NCBI GenBank assembly: GCA_963759735.1
Contig: CAVXAF010000012.1
Coordinates: 248,001-312,000 of the forward strand
Length of the DNA: 64,000 nt
Direction: 5' to 3'
Origin: Hyphomicrobium_A sp963759735
GTDB lineage: Bacteria; Pseudomonadota; Alphaproteobacteria; Rhizobiales; Hyphomicrobiaceae
Made by a program: the position numbers and the translations under genes. The notes under the pieces are model-generated. The model made no database searches and was not told the DNA's origin. It worked only from the letters and a program-made list of their open reading frames with translations. Shown here one piece after another: positions 44,690-53,053 of the stretch; the stretch's first letter is position 1; the number at the start of each line of letters is the position of its first letter.

Positions 44690-45188
44690 CTAGTAGAGTG
44701 ACGAGACGTTGGCCGGCGCCTGGCACACCGCGTCCTTGACGCGCGCCAGTTGCGCCTCGAACGGGAACGAGCGGCGATAGGCGCGGAATTCCCCGCCTGT
44801 GTCTCCGGTGATCTGCAGCTTCAACGGGGCGTCGGGCGGATCGTCTGCCTCCGGCGCGAAGATCGATGTCTGCACGACGTAGGGCTCGGTATTGGGGGCG
44901 AGTTGCAGCGTGCCTTTGTATTGCACGTAGTCGTCCGTCGACCGCGCCGGCATCGATCTTCAGCGCAGTGCCGCCGCACTTGTCGCCGGCTTCGACCTTG
45001 ATCCCGCACCATCCCGCCCCGCAGGCGACGATGTCGAGCGTCAGCGGACCACCCTTGTCGGAAGCCCAGCTGTCGCCCTGCCACCGCCCGGCGATCTGTA
45101 TCGGCTTGAGGGTGGTGTCGGCCGCGCCTGCCGCCAGCGGCAGCGCCGTTGCCAGAACACAAAGACTGCTCAATATACGTTGCAACAT
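44690..45188 (-). pseudogene. Secreted hypothetical protein, frame interrupted
   Basis: Signal peptide MLQRILSSLCVLATALP. The first frame has ACGAGWCGIKV and a Cys in DKCGGT, somewhat like DUF2147 proteins. It should continue into a second frame with DDYVQYKGTLQLAPN, which ends at 44690 with a Cys (AVCQAPAN). The overlap of open frames near 44940-44960 and length 499 (3n+1) fit one extra base, probably near GTCGACGGACGAC. The function is unknown. Confidence 0.6.
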
Positions 45189-45212
45189 CAGGTGCCTCTA
45201 ACCGCTCAGTCC

Positions 45213-45875
45213 ATGATCAACGGCGCAACAACAGCATTTCCCGCGGACGGATTTAAGTCCGCCTTTCGCCTGCTTGTCGCGCGCACTCCGCGTCTTGCCG
45301 TGATTTGCGGGGTGTTGCTGCTAGCGGTGCCGACCGGCATCGTCGCGGTGAAGCAGGGACTCGGCGTCATTCCGCTGCCGTACAATCTCTTCCTCGTCGA
45401 CCAGCAACTGCCCGGCATTTTCAAGCTGCACATGGCCGCGTCCGGCGGCGCTCTGTTGCTCATCCCGCTGGTCATCGCCCTGCGCCGCAACAGCGCCTGG
45501 CATCGCCCGCTCGGCTACGTGACGGCGGTAGCTGTCCTGCTAGGCGCGCTCACCTCGCTGCCCGTGGCGCTCTACAGCCACTCGGCTCCCGCCGCGCGCG
45601 CCGGTTTTCTCGCGCAGGGTGTCGTCTGGTTGTTGCTCATCGCGCTGGGCATCCTGGCCGTGCGACGCCGCCGCTTTGCCGACCACGCGCGGCTGATGCT
45701 GATGATGGCCGGCGTCGCTTCGGGTGCATTGTGGGTGCGCCTGACCACGACGGTCGTCACCAACTACGATCTGCCGTTCGACACCATTTATAGCTGCGCG
45801 GCGTGGCTCGGCTGGCTGCTGCCGCTGACCATGGTCGCCTTCTTCCCGACGCCCTGGGCGCCGCGACCGCGCTAG
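45213..45875 (+). CDS. DUF2306 family membrane protein
   Basis: 220 aa with about six hydrophobic segments. The pattern KLHMAASGGALLLIPLVIALRRNSAWHRPLGY is characteristic of DUF2306 proteins, whose His residues may ligate metal or haem; that is inference. ATG 45213 (MINGATTAF) is used. It is divergent from the secreted hypothetical gene, and mazG follows 39 nt after its stop. Confidence 0.75.
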   Translation: MINGATTAFPADGFKSAFRLLVARTPRLAVICGVLLLAVPTGIVAVKQGLGVIPLPYNLFLVDQQLPGIFKLHMAASGGALLLIPLVIALRRNSAWHRPLGYVTAVAVLLGALTSLPVALYSHSAPAARAGFLAQGVVWLLLIALGILAVRRRRFADHARLMLMMAGVASGALWVRLTTTVVTNYDLPFDTIYSCAAWLGWLLPLTMVAFFPTPWAPRPR

Positions 45876-45914
45876 CTCTCGCGGCGGGAAGCGGCATCGA
45901 TTAGGGTGCCGGCC

Positions 45915-46715
45915 ATGAAGCCCTCAAAAGACATTGCTCGCCTCATCGAGATCATGGCCGCGCTGCGCGATCCGGCAACCGGCTGCCCGTGGGATCAGCA
46001 GCAGACGTTCGCGACCATCGCTCCGTACACCATTGAGGAAGCCTATGAGGTTGCCGACGCGATCGCGCGCGACGACCTACCGCATCTCAAGGACGAGCTG
46101 GGCGATCTGCTGCTGCAGGTCGTCTATCACGCGCGCATGGCCGAGGAGCTCGGCGCCTTCCAGTTCGGCGACGTCGTCGAGGCCGTCACCACCAAGATGA
46201 TCCGCCGCCATCCGCACGTGTTCGGCACGAAGGAGGAACGCGCCGCCGGCGTCGAAGCGGGCTTCTGGGAGCGCGCCAAGGATAAGGAAAAGTCGAACGA
46301 CGCACCTGCCGGTGTGCTCGACGGCGTGCCGGTCGGACTACCGGCCCTCACACGCGCCATCAAGTTGCAGAACAAAGCCGCCAAAGTCGGTTTCGACTGG
46401 CCGTCGCTGGCGCCCGTGTTCGGCAAGCTGCACGAGGAGATCGGCGAACTGGAAACGGAGATCGCCGCCGGCGGCGCGACCACGGATCGCGCGGCGATCG
46501 AGGAGGAGTTTGGCGACCTGCTGTTCGTCGTCGCAAACGTGGCGCGCCATCTGAAGATCGATCCCGAGACGGCGCTGCGGGCAGGCAACGAAAAGTTCAT
46601 CCGCCGCTTCCGCTACATCGAGGCGGAACTCGCCCGGCGCGGATCATCCCCCGAGCAGTCGAATCTCGCCGAGATGGACGAGCTTTGGAACGAGGCGAAA
46701 GCCAACGGGCAATAG
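45915..46715 (+). CDS. mazG: Nucleoside triphosphate pyrophosphohydrolase MazG
   Basis: Hydrolyses NTPs and dNTPs to NMP plus PPi; 266 aa, the long two-domain form. Domain 1: CPWDQQQTFATIAPYTIEEAYEV and DELGDLLLQVVYHA with the ExxE-12-28-ExxD metal site. Domain 2: KVGFDWPS, EEIGEL and EEEFGDLLFVVAN. ATG 45915 with AGGGTG upstream is chosen; an in-frame GTG lies 9 nt earlier. Confidence 0.95.
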   Translation: MKPSKDIARLIEIMAALRDPATGCPWDQQQTFATIAPYTIEEAYEVADAIARDDLPHLKDELGDLLLQVVYHARMAEELGAFQFGDVVEAVTTKMIRRHPHVFGTKEERAAGVEAGFWERAKDKEKSNDAPAGVLDGVPVGLPALTRAIKLQNKAAKVGFDWPSLAPVFGKLHEEIGELETEIAAGGATTDRAAIEEEFGDLLFVVANVARHLKIDPETALRAGNEKFIRRFRYIEAELARRGSSPEQSNLAEMDELWNEAKANGQ

Positions 46716-46859
46716 TGGAAGCGGCCATGCAAGGCATTCCGCCGTAACATCATTTCAACTCCGGTTCATCGGACGTTCAGGCGGCGGGTATTTTTTTGGT
46801 GGCGCGCATGGCGCCGCGGCGTCGCGCGCGTTTGGTCCAAGTCCAATGGAGTATCCGCA

Positions 46860-47093
46860 ATGTCTCGACCTCTCCTTATTGCGAGTGCGGTCTGCGCCAT
46901 GTCGGCCGCCGCCTTCCTCACCCCCGTGCAGGCCAGCCCGGTGTCGGGCTTAACAACGAGCAAACTGCTGCCCGCCCAATCCTTGGTCGACAAGGTCGGC
47001 TGGCGCCGCTGCGCACGCTGGAACTACATCTGCCGCGACCGCTGGGCGTTCGGCTGGCGCTATCGCCGCTGCATGCGCAATCACGGCTGTTAA
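46860..47093 (+). CDS. Small secreted Cys/Arg/Trp-rich protein (77 aa)
   Basis: Signal peptide cleaved near PVQASP. The mature part of about 50 residues ends with WRRCARWNYICRDRW and YRRCMRNHGC: four Cys, many Arg and Trp. GGAG lies about 8 nt before ATG 46860. Such short basic secreted proteins are frequent in Hyphomicrobiales and are unnamed. A strong hairpin follows directly, which supports its being a transcribed gene. Confidence 0.65.
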   Translation: MSRPLLIASAVCAMSAAAFLTPVQASPVSGLTTSKLLPAQSLVDKVGWRRCARWNYICRDRWAFGWRYRRCMRNHGC

Positions 47094-47101
47094 AGCGCGC
47101 G

Positions 47102-47129
47102 TCCGGAGCAGCCGCAGGGCTGCTCCGGA
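47102..47129. terminator. Strong 12-bp hairpin between convergent genes
   Basis: TCCGGAGCAGCC (47102-47113) pairs perfectly with GGCTGCTCCGGA (47118-47129) across loop GCAG. It lies 9 nt after the small secreted gene and 30 nt from the permease stop, so it could act in both directions. No T-run is seen on either side. Confidence 0.6.
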
Positions 47130-47158
47130 ACTGCCGGCAACGCTGACCGGCCGCGCCG

Positions 47159-48577
47159 CTAATTCTTCATGCCGCGCCCTGAGAGGTCCTCGGGCAGCGG
47201 CTGTTCGACCGTCTGACCGGTGGCACGGTTCAGGGCCATGGTCACGAACCACAGCGCAACGCCAAGCGCGATCAGGATTCCCGCGATGACGTACTGCTGA
47301 GGATCGCGGCCGGTCCACGGGCCGACGAGAAAGCCGCACGTCAGTGCGCCCAGCACCGGCACGAAGGCCGGGACGCGGAAGTGGTCGTGCTCCACGGGGT
47401 CCTTGCGCAACACGAGCACGGCGATGTTGACGACGGTAAACACCGCCAGCAGCAACAGCGCCGTCGTGCCGCCGAGCGCCGGTACCTCGCCTACGAACGA
47501 GATAAGCGCGAAGGCGAGCAGCGTGGTGAAGCCGATGGCGATGTAGGGCGTACGCCGGGTTGCATGCACCTTACCCAGAATGGGCGGCAGCACGTGCTCG
47601 CGGCTCATGCCGTAGATGAGACGGCTCGCCATCAGCATGTTGATGAGGGCGCTGTTGGCGACGGCAAACATGGTGATGAAGCCGAACACGCCAAGCGGAA
47701 AGCCCGGGGCGCCTGCCTGCACCACCTTCAGGAGCGGCGTGTCGCCCTCGCCGAGTTCGGCCGGCGGGACGAGCGCGATGGCCGAGATCGACACCAGCAC
47801 ATAGATGGCCCCGGTGAGAAACAGGCCGGTGAGCAAGACCTTGGGAAAGATGCGGCTCGGGTCCTCGGTTTCCTCGGCCATGTTGACCGAGTCCTCAAAG
47901 CCGACCATGGCGAAGAAGGCGAGCGTAGTGCCGCCGATCACCGCCCAGATGACGCCGCCGTCGGCGCTGGTGTTGAACTCGAAGGCGCGCGCCAGATCCC
48001 CGGTCCCGGTGCCGATGGCCCACAGGCCGATGACGATGATGATTAGGAGGCCGGTGAGCTCAACGCAGGTCAGCAGCACGTTGAGCTTCACGCTCTCGCC
48101 GACACCGCGGAAGTTGATCGCTGCGATGGCGGCCATGAAGGCAAGCCCGATAAGCGTGACGCCGATGCCGCCCGACAGCCCCAGCCCGAGCGAATCCGAC
48201 AGGTTGGCGGCAAACGCACGCGAAGCAGTCGAGGCCGACGTTATGCCTGAGCACATGACGGCGAAGGCGATCAGGAAGGTGACGAAGTGGATGCCGAAGG
48301 CGCGGTGCGCATAGAGCGCGGCGCCGGCCGCCTTGGGATATTTGGTGACCAGCTCCAGGTAGCTGAAGGCGGTCAGCAGGGCGACGAGGAAGGCGACGAG
48401 GAACGGCAGCCACACGGCGCCGCCGACGTGTTTTGCCACCTGCCCGGTGAGAGCATAGATGCCGGTGCCGAGGATATCGCCGACTATGAACAGCAGCAGC
48501 AGCCAGGGACCCATGACCCTGGCGAGGGTCGGCTCGCCGGCCGCGTGGTGTTCGTCCGGCTTGGCGGCTTTGGTCAT
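47159..48577 (-). CDS. APC superfamily amino acid permease
   Basis: 472 aa with about 12 transmembrane segments. The first helix reads GDILGTGIYALTG, the G-xGI-type unwound substrate-binding segment of APC transporters; later GFEDSVNMAEE matches the CAT/YfnA-type subgroup. ATG 48577 with AGGGGA upstream is chosen over the longer frame. The substrate, probably a cationic or neutral amino acid, is not predictable from these motifs. Confidence 0.88.
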   Translation of the reverse strand: MTKAAKPDEHHAAGEPTLARVMGPWLLLLFIVGDILGTGIYALTGQVAKHVGGAVWLPFLVAFLVALLTAFSYLELVTKYPKAAGAALYAHRAFGIHFVTFLIAFAVMCSGITSASTASRAFAANLSDSLGLGLSGGIGVTLIGLAFMAAIAAINFRGVGESVKLNVLLTCVELTGLLIIIVIGLWAIGTGTGDLARAFEFNTSADGGVIWAVIGGTTLAFFAMVGFEDSVNMAEETEDPSRIFPKVLLTGLFLTGAIYVLVSISAIALVPPAELGEGDTPLLKVVQAGAPGFPLGVFGFITMFAVANSALINMLMASRLIYGMSREHVLPPILGKVHATRRTPYIAIGFTTLLAFALISFVGEVPALGGTTALLLLAVFTVVNIAVLVLRKDPVEHDHFRVPAFVPVLGALTCGFLVGPWTGRDPQQYVIAGILIALGVALWFVTMALNRATGQTVEQPLPEDLSGRGMKN

Positions 48578-48660
48578 CGCGTTCCCCTTCAGGCAAACGC
48601 GAGTGTGCGGGGATAGTCGCGCGGCGGTCAACCGGCGTCGTCAGGGACGGAAGCGTTCGC

Positions 48661-48697
48661 AAAAGAAAGCGCGGGCAGCCATGGGGCCGCCCGCGCT
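48661..48697 (-). terminator. Intrinsic terminator of the DEAD-box helicase gene
   Basis: On the minus strand AGCGCGGGC (48697-48689) pairs with GCCCGCGCT (48676-48668), followed at once by TTCTTTT (48667-48661). It lies 18 nt after the helicase stop. This is the clearest intrinsic terminator in the window. Confidence 0.8.
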
Positions 48698-48714
48698 ATA
48701 TCGGGCTATCGGAA

Positions 48715-50104
48715 TCAGCGCGTGGCGAGATTGCGCGCCAGCCCGCGGAACGATCCGCTGTCCGACGTGCGTGCATCCGAGCCGCGCGAGTATCCGCCGC
48801 CCTGCGGGCGACGCTTCTTCTGGCCGGAACGGTTGTCCGCGACCTTCTTGTGACCGCCGCTGGGTGCGTGGTTGCGGGGAGCGTGGCGATGCCCGCGCTC
48901 GGCGCTGGCGCTGCCGCTGTTCGCCAACGTTGTATCGCCGGTGCGATCCGACGCCGGGATCTGCTGACGCGTCAGGCGCTCGATGTCGCGCAGGAAGGTG
49001 CGCTCTTCGCCCGAGCACAGCGAGATGGCGATGCCTTCTGCGCCGGCACGCGCCGTACGACCAATGCGGTGCACGTAGCTTTCCGGAATGTTCGGCAGCT
49101 CGAAGTTGACGACGTGGGTCACCTCGTCGATGTCGATACCGCGCGCGGCGATGTCGGTGGCGATGAGTCCACGAATGCGGCCGTTGCGGAACTCGGCCAA
49201 CGCGGCTTCACGCTGGCGCTGGCTCTTGTTGCCGTGAATGGCGGCAACCAGGATGCCGGCAGTCTCGAGATGGCGCGCCACCTTGTCGGCTCCGCGCTTG
49301 GTGCGTGTGAAGACGAGCGTGCGCTTCATCTCCGGATTGGCAAACAGCTCGACCAGCAGCGAGGCCTTCTTCTGCGGCTCGACGTGGATGACGCGCTGGG
49401 CAACGCGGTCGGCGGTCTTGGCCACCGGCGTCACGGCAACGCGCAGCGGATCGCGCAGCATCTCTGCGGCCAGCGCACCGATCTCGCGCGGCATGGTGGC
49501 CGAGAAGAACAGAACTCTGGCGGCGCTGCGACAGCTTGGAGAGGATTTTGCGGATGGGCGCGATAAAGCCCATGTCGAGCATCTGATCGGCCTCATCGAG
49601 GACCAAGATCTCGGTGCCCGCAAGATTGATGCTGCGCTGCTCGATGTGATCGATCAGGCGGCCAGGCGTTGCAACGAGAACATCGACGCCGCGGCTGACG
49701 GCGTTGACCTGCGGGCGGAACGGAACGCCGCCGTACATGGTGGCGACCGAGATGCCGCTGTGCTTGCCATAGACACGGAAGCTGTCGGCAATCTGCGAGC
49801 ACAGCTCGCGGGTCGGCGACAATACGAGAACGCGCGTACCACCGCGCAGCGCCGGGCGTGGATCGGCGGCCAGACGATTGAGAATCGGCAGGGCGAAAGC
49901 AGCGGTCTTACCCGTTCCCGTCTGGGCGATGCCCATGAGATCGCGGCCAGCGAGCACGCCGGGAATGGCCTGCTCCTGGATCGGAGTTGGAATTGTATAG
50001 CCCTCGGCGGTCAGCGCCTTGAGCAGCGAAGCGTTCAAACCGAGATCGGCAAACGTCGTGGTGGTGGTCGTGGAAGGTGTCGTGGTCAAATGCTTGTCTT
50101 TCAT
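48715..50104 (-). pseudogene. DEAD-box ATP-dependent RNA helicase, frame interrupted
   Basis: RhlE-like DEAD-box helicase. Frame 1 from ATG 50104 holds the Q-motif region (IPTPIQEQAIP), AQTGTGKTAAFALP, PTRELCSQI, TPGRL and DEADQMLDMGF. Frame 2 holds SATMPREI, ARGIDIDE and HRIGRTARAGAEG, then a basic tail of about 75 residues. The frames switch near 49515-49525, where one extra base would restore RRQ-VLFFSATMP (length 1390 = 3n+1). All helicase motifs survive. There is no Shine-Dalgarno; a hairpin ends 5 nt before the ATG. Confidence 0.9.
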
Positions 50105-50461
50105 GTGAAGGCCAGGCGCGCGCGGATTGGCCAAGCGCAATGCCTGGCCGAACGCGAGCAAACGCGGCGGTACTCGAGAGAGCCCCGCGTGGCCTGGGCT
50201 CAAATGAAAAGGGAGGTCAGAGGCGCTCAACAGGAGAACAACGAAGTGGCCGGCGGCGATTGCCTGGGGCCTTGAAGCGTTGTTCGTTCACGCGGCTGGA
50301 GCGCCGATGGCCGTTCGAGATTGCCTCGACCGATGAGCAGCATATGGCACGCTCGCCTGCCGAAAGCAAGGCGGACATCGTCGCAGCAAGGTCATCGACC
50401 GCGTCGTCGAAGGCGCCGGGGATGCGTTAACCTGCCGTTATCCGATTTTCGTTGCACGCGC
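50105..50461. other. Helicase 5' leader and intergenic region; no gene seen
   Basis: About 360 nt between the helicase start and the 3' end of the next minus-strand gene. Apart from the leader hairpin it holds no supported gene. Its length would allow a long mRNA leader. No clear promoter was found by eye. Confidence 0.45.
50110..50149 (-). promoter_or_regulatory. Leader hairpin directly upstream of the helicase start codon
   Basis: In the minus-strand transcript GGCCAGGC (from 50149) pairs perfectly with GCCTGGCC (ending at 50110), leaving 5 nt before the ATG at 50104. The stem occupies the place where a ribosome-binding site would be. It may control translation, as seen for cold-shock helicase leaders elsewhere; this is inference. 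Confidence 0.5.
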
Positions 50462-50809
50462 CTACTTGCAGCTGATGGCGGAGATCTTGTTGAGACCCCA
50501 CCAGGCGTCCATGCGCTCGTAGACCTTGCCGGTCGCGGTGACCTGCTGCCCGGCCTTGCACTTCGCGGCCGACGCCTTTGGAACTCCGGTCAGGAAGGTG
50601 AGGCAGTGATCGGCTGCCGAGTTATCGAGCGTTACCCAAACCGTCTTAGGGTCATCTTCGTCGGGCTCCATCTCGTCGATCTTCGCCGTGACGGTCATCT
50701 TCTCGCCGGCTACCTCCTGCATCTCGCGATACTTGCACTGGCGTGCGGCGAGCTGGCCGGACGTGAGGATCATGGCCACCAGAGCCATCAGCAAAGCATT
50801 CAGGCGCAC
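50462..50809 (-). CDS. Secreted hypothetical protein with OB-like domain
   Basis: 115 aa from GTG 50809 (reads VRLNALLMALVAMIL), with GGGGGAG just upstream; a frame to 50848 exists. A signal peptide precedes LAARQCKYRE. The mature part is beta-rich with a KMTVTAKIDEMEP strand pattern, TVWVTLDNS and GQQVTATGKVYER, and four Cys. The layout recalls the secreted protein at 22640-23044. The function is unknown. Confidence 0.6.
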   Translation of the reverse strand: MRLNALLMALVAMILTSGQLAARQCKYREMQEVAGEKMTVTAKIDEMEPDEDDPKTVWVTLDNSAADHCLTFLTGVPKASAAKCKAGQQVTATGKVYERMDAWWGLNKISAISCK

Positions 50810-51020
50810 GCGCTCCCCCTGCGTTGTGGATGCTCCAGTGAGGAGCAAGCTGCGGCTTCGGGCAAGCCGGCGGCAGTCATGAACGACAGTTTATAACAGC
50901 CGAAGCAGGGTGGGCAGCTTCCGGGCGGCGGCAAAATCGCCGGAGAGGTACGGACGTCGCATTGCGCCCTGGGTGCAAGGCGGGCTCTAATACGTGCGCA
51001 AACAAAAAGCGAGGAAGGAC

Positions 51021-51437
51021 ATGCACCTGCCCTGCACCGGCTTTGTCGCAGCCCTTGTACTCACCGCCTGCACCATCGCCCCAACCATCGCCGCTCCACT
51101 GCTCGTCTCCACCACCCCTGGGGAAACCGCGTCACTGACCGCCAAGGACGCCGGCGCCCGCTATGGCGAAGCGGCCGGCGCGGCGCTCGTTTGTTATGGC
51201 CTGAAGATTACGCCGCAAGTTGCGGAACTTCGCGCGAGATACGAGGGCGCGGAACTTGCAGAGTTCGACGCCCAGGCGACCAAAATACTCAGGGCCTGGC
51301 AGGACGCGCGCAACTGCGAACACGCCGACGGTCCCAACGACTGCAAGGTGTCGCAGCAGTGGAGTTGTCGCCAAGCGGTGCAGGAGATTGGTCCGAGCGG
51401 GTCGGCATTACCGGGGCTCGTCGAGCCGAAGAACTAG
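51021..51437 (+). CDS. Secreted hypothetical protein (138 aa)
   Basis: ATG 51021 has AGGAAGG directly upstream. Signal peptide MHLPCTGFVAALVLTAC; the Cys in LTACTIAP could be a lipobox, though TAC followed by T is weak. The mature part is helical with four Cys (LVCYGLK, RNCEHAD, NDCKVSQQ, WSCRQAV). No family recognised. A similar small secreted gene follows 78 nt downstream. Confidence 0.6.
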   Translation: MHLPCTGFVAALVLTACTIAPTIAAPLLVSTTPGETASLTAKDAGARYGEAAGAALVCYGLKITPQVAELRARYEGAELAEFDAQATKILRAWQDARNCEHADGPNDCKVSQQWSCRQAVQEIGPSGSALPGLVEPKN

Positions 51438-51514
51438 GCCGCTGCGCTGGCTGAACCATCTGCACCGCCGGGCGTTATTCAAGGGTCGTTGATGCGTCCT
51501 TGAAAGGCCCTGCA

Positions 51515-51775
51515 ATGCGCACGCTTTTATGTACCCTTATCATCGCGCTGGGCGCCGGCGTGGCGCACGCGCAGACCGTACCTCACGACTTCCGACAGGA
51601 TACCCCACCTGTACCGGGACAGATCGTCATCAAACAGCGCGACAAGCTTCGCCTATCGCCGACCCCGCTGTACCGCGCCCCCAGCCCGGCGTTGGGACTC
51701 CCGACCAGCGGCCAGAAGGGCGTGGTCCGAGAGTCCAGCAACGAGTGGCAATACGCGCCGCGCGACGACCGCTGA
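51515..51775 (+). CDS. Small secreted hypothetical protein (86 aa)
   Basis: From ATG 51515: signal peptide MRTLLCTLIIALGAGVAHAQ, then a proline-rich, probably unstructured mature part (PVPGQIVIKQRDKLRLSP) ending QYAPRDDR. It converges on the next minus-strand gene with a 6-nt gap. No family recognised. Confidence 0.55.
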   Translation: MRTLLCTLIIALGAGVAHAQTVPHDFRQDTPPVPGQIVIKQRDKLRLSPTPLYRAPSPALGLPTSGQKGVVRESSNEWQYAPRDDR

Positions 51776-51781
51776 TCCGCC

Positions 51782-52219
51782 TCAGCCGCCGCTGACACGG
51801 CGACGCCTTTCCAGCAAACTGAGTGGAGCTGCGCCGTTGTGGCGTCGGGGCTCGTGCGCATAGCTGGGGCGCGGGGCGGCATTTACGCTGACGGGCGCTT
51901 CCATATCGTCGCCAATGTTGTTGGCCGCCTGCCGCCAGTCGCCGGCAATCGGCGTGTAGGACGGTGCGGTCTCGATGGCTTGCGCAGCCTGTCGCGGAAC
52001 CTGGAACATGCCGATGCTCGAAGCCAACCCCTGCAGTTCACCCAGGATTGCGGTGCGCCGGGCTTCGTGATCGCTGGCGATACTCTGTACGTCTTGCAGG
52101 AGCTGTTGGTCGAGGCGCACCAGCGCATCGCCCAACGCTTTGACCATGGCCTCTTCGTGCGTAGCCGTTTCGGCTACGCGGATGTGCATATCCTCAAGTT
52201 GCTGTAGCAGCGGTCGCAT
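51782..52219 (-). CDS. Hypothetical protein with helical N-terminal half
   Basis: 145 aa. GAGGGGG lies just before ATG 52219. Residues 1-70 are helical and could form a coiled coil (LLQQLEDMHIRVAETAT, LVRLDQQLLQDVQSIAS). The rest is Pro/Ala-rich and ends with a basic SLLERRRRVSGG. No signal peptide. The function is unknown. Confidence 0.6.
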   Translation of the reverse strand: MRPLLQQLEDMHIRVAETATHEEAMVKALGDALVRLDQQLLQDVQSIASDHEARRTAILGELQGLASSIGMFQVPRQAAQAIETAPSYTPIAGDWRQAANNIGDDMEAPVSVNAAPRPSYAHEPRRHNGAAPLSLLERRRRVSGG

Positions 52220-52367
52220 TCGAGCCCCCTCGGTGGCGTTGGCGAATCACGTCTGCAATGATTTGGCCATTCGTTCGGGCCGGAAATGAGGTGAGGCCGC
52301 CAACATCGCTTCGTCTTGCGCCACTCACGTGCGCACGGCGACCGACGTTTCGCCTCTATCGCAATCG

Positions 52368-52871
52368 TCAGTAGCGCACGCCGTCGGGCAACTTGCGGAA
52401 CTCGTCCCACACCTTCTGAGCGTCGGGCTGCATGATCTGCTCCAGCGCCACCTGCCGCCGCTCGTAGGGCAATCGCATGTCCTCGGCGATGTTGCTGTCG
52501 TCGAATAGATCAGCGTAGTCGGACCACGACGCGGCATAGAAAATTTTGCCGACGCGTGCCCAGTAGGCTGTCGCGTAGCACATTGGGCACGGCTCGCAGC
52601 TCGAGTAGAGGATAGCGCCGTCGATGTGCGGATTGCCGATCTTGCGGCAAGCCTCGCGCATCGCATTGATCTCAGCATGCGCCGACGGGTCGTTGTCGCG
52701 CGTCACGCTATTGCCAGCGGTGGCTAGGACCTGTCCATCAAGCACAACGACGGCACCGAATGGACCGCCGGTCTTGTCGATCACGCCCGCGCGGCGCATT
52801 CGCTCCAGTGCCATCGCCATGTACCGGCGATCCTCATCGGTAACGGGCGTTCCTGGCTTGGCAATGGACAT
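52368..52871 (-). CDS. Nucleoside deaminase (cytidine/deoxycytidylate deaminase superfamily)
   Basis: 167 aa zinc deaminase. Zinc and catalytic motif SAHAEINAM (HAE) and SSCEPCPMCYATAYWA (PCxxC) are intact. The layout matches guanine deaminase/GuaD-like and tRNA adenosine deaminase-like proteins; the phrase YAASWSDYADLFDDSNI is closer to the GuaD-like group, but the substrate is uncertain. ATG 52871 (MSIAKPG) is chosen over 52934. Confidence 0.87.
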   Translation of the reverse strand: MSIAKPGTPVTDEDRRYMAMALERMRRAGVIDKTGGPFGAVVVLDGQVLATAGNSVTRDNDPSAHAEINAMREACRKIGNPHIDGAILYSSCEPCPMCYATAYWARVGKIFYAASWSDYADLFDDSNIAEDMRLPYERRQVALEQIMQPDAQKVWDEFRKLPDGVRY

Positions 52872-53053
52872 CGAAACCTCGGCAAAAAGGGGTGGTCGGA
52901 ATAAACGAGCCACGCTGGGAAACGTGTCCGGCACGCATGAAGCGGCCGCTATGCTTTCGACTTCGTTGCGCGTGGCACCGTTTATCGGCTTCTCAGAGAC
53001 GGTTGTGCAGGACGGGTCATGCGTGTTGCCGCGGCAAACGTGACCGCTGACCT

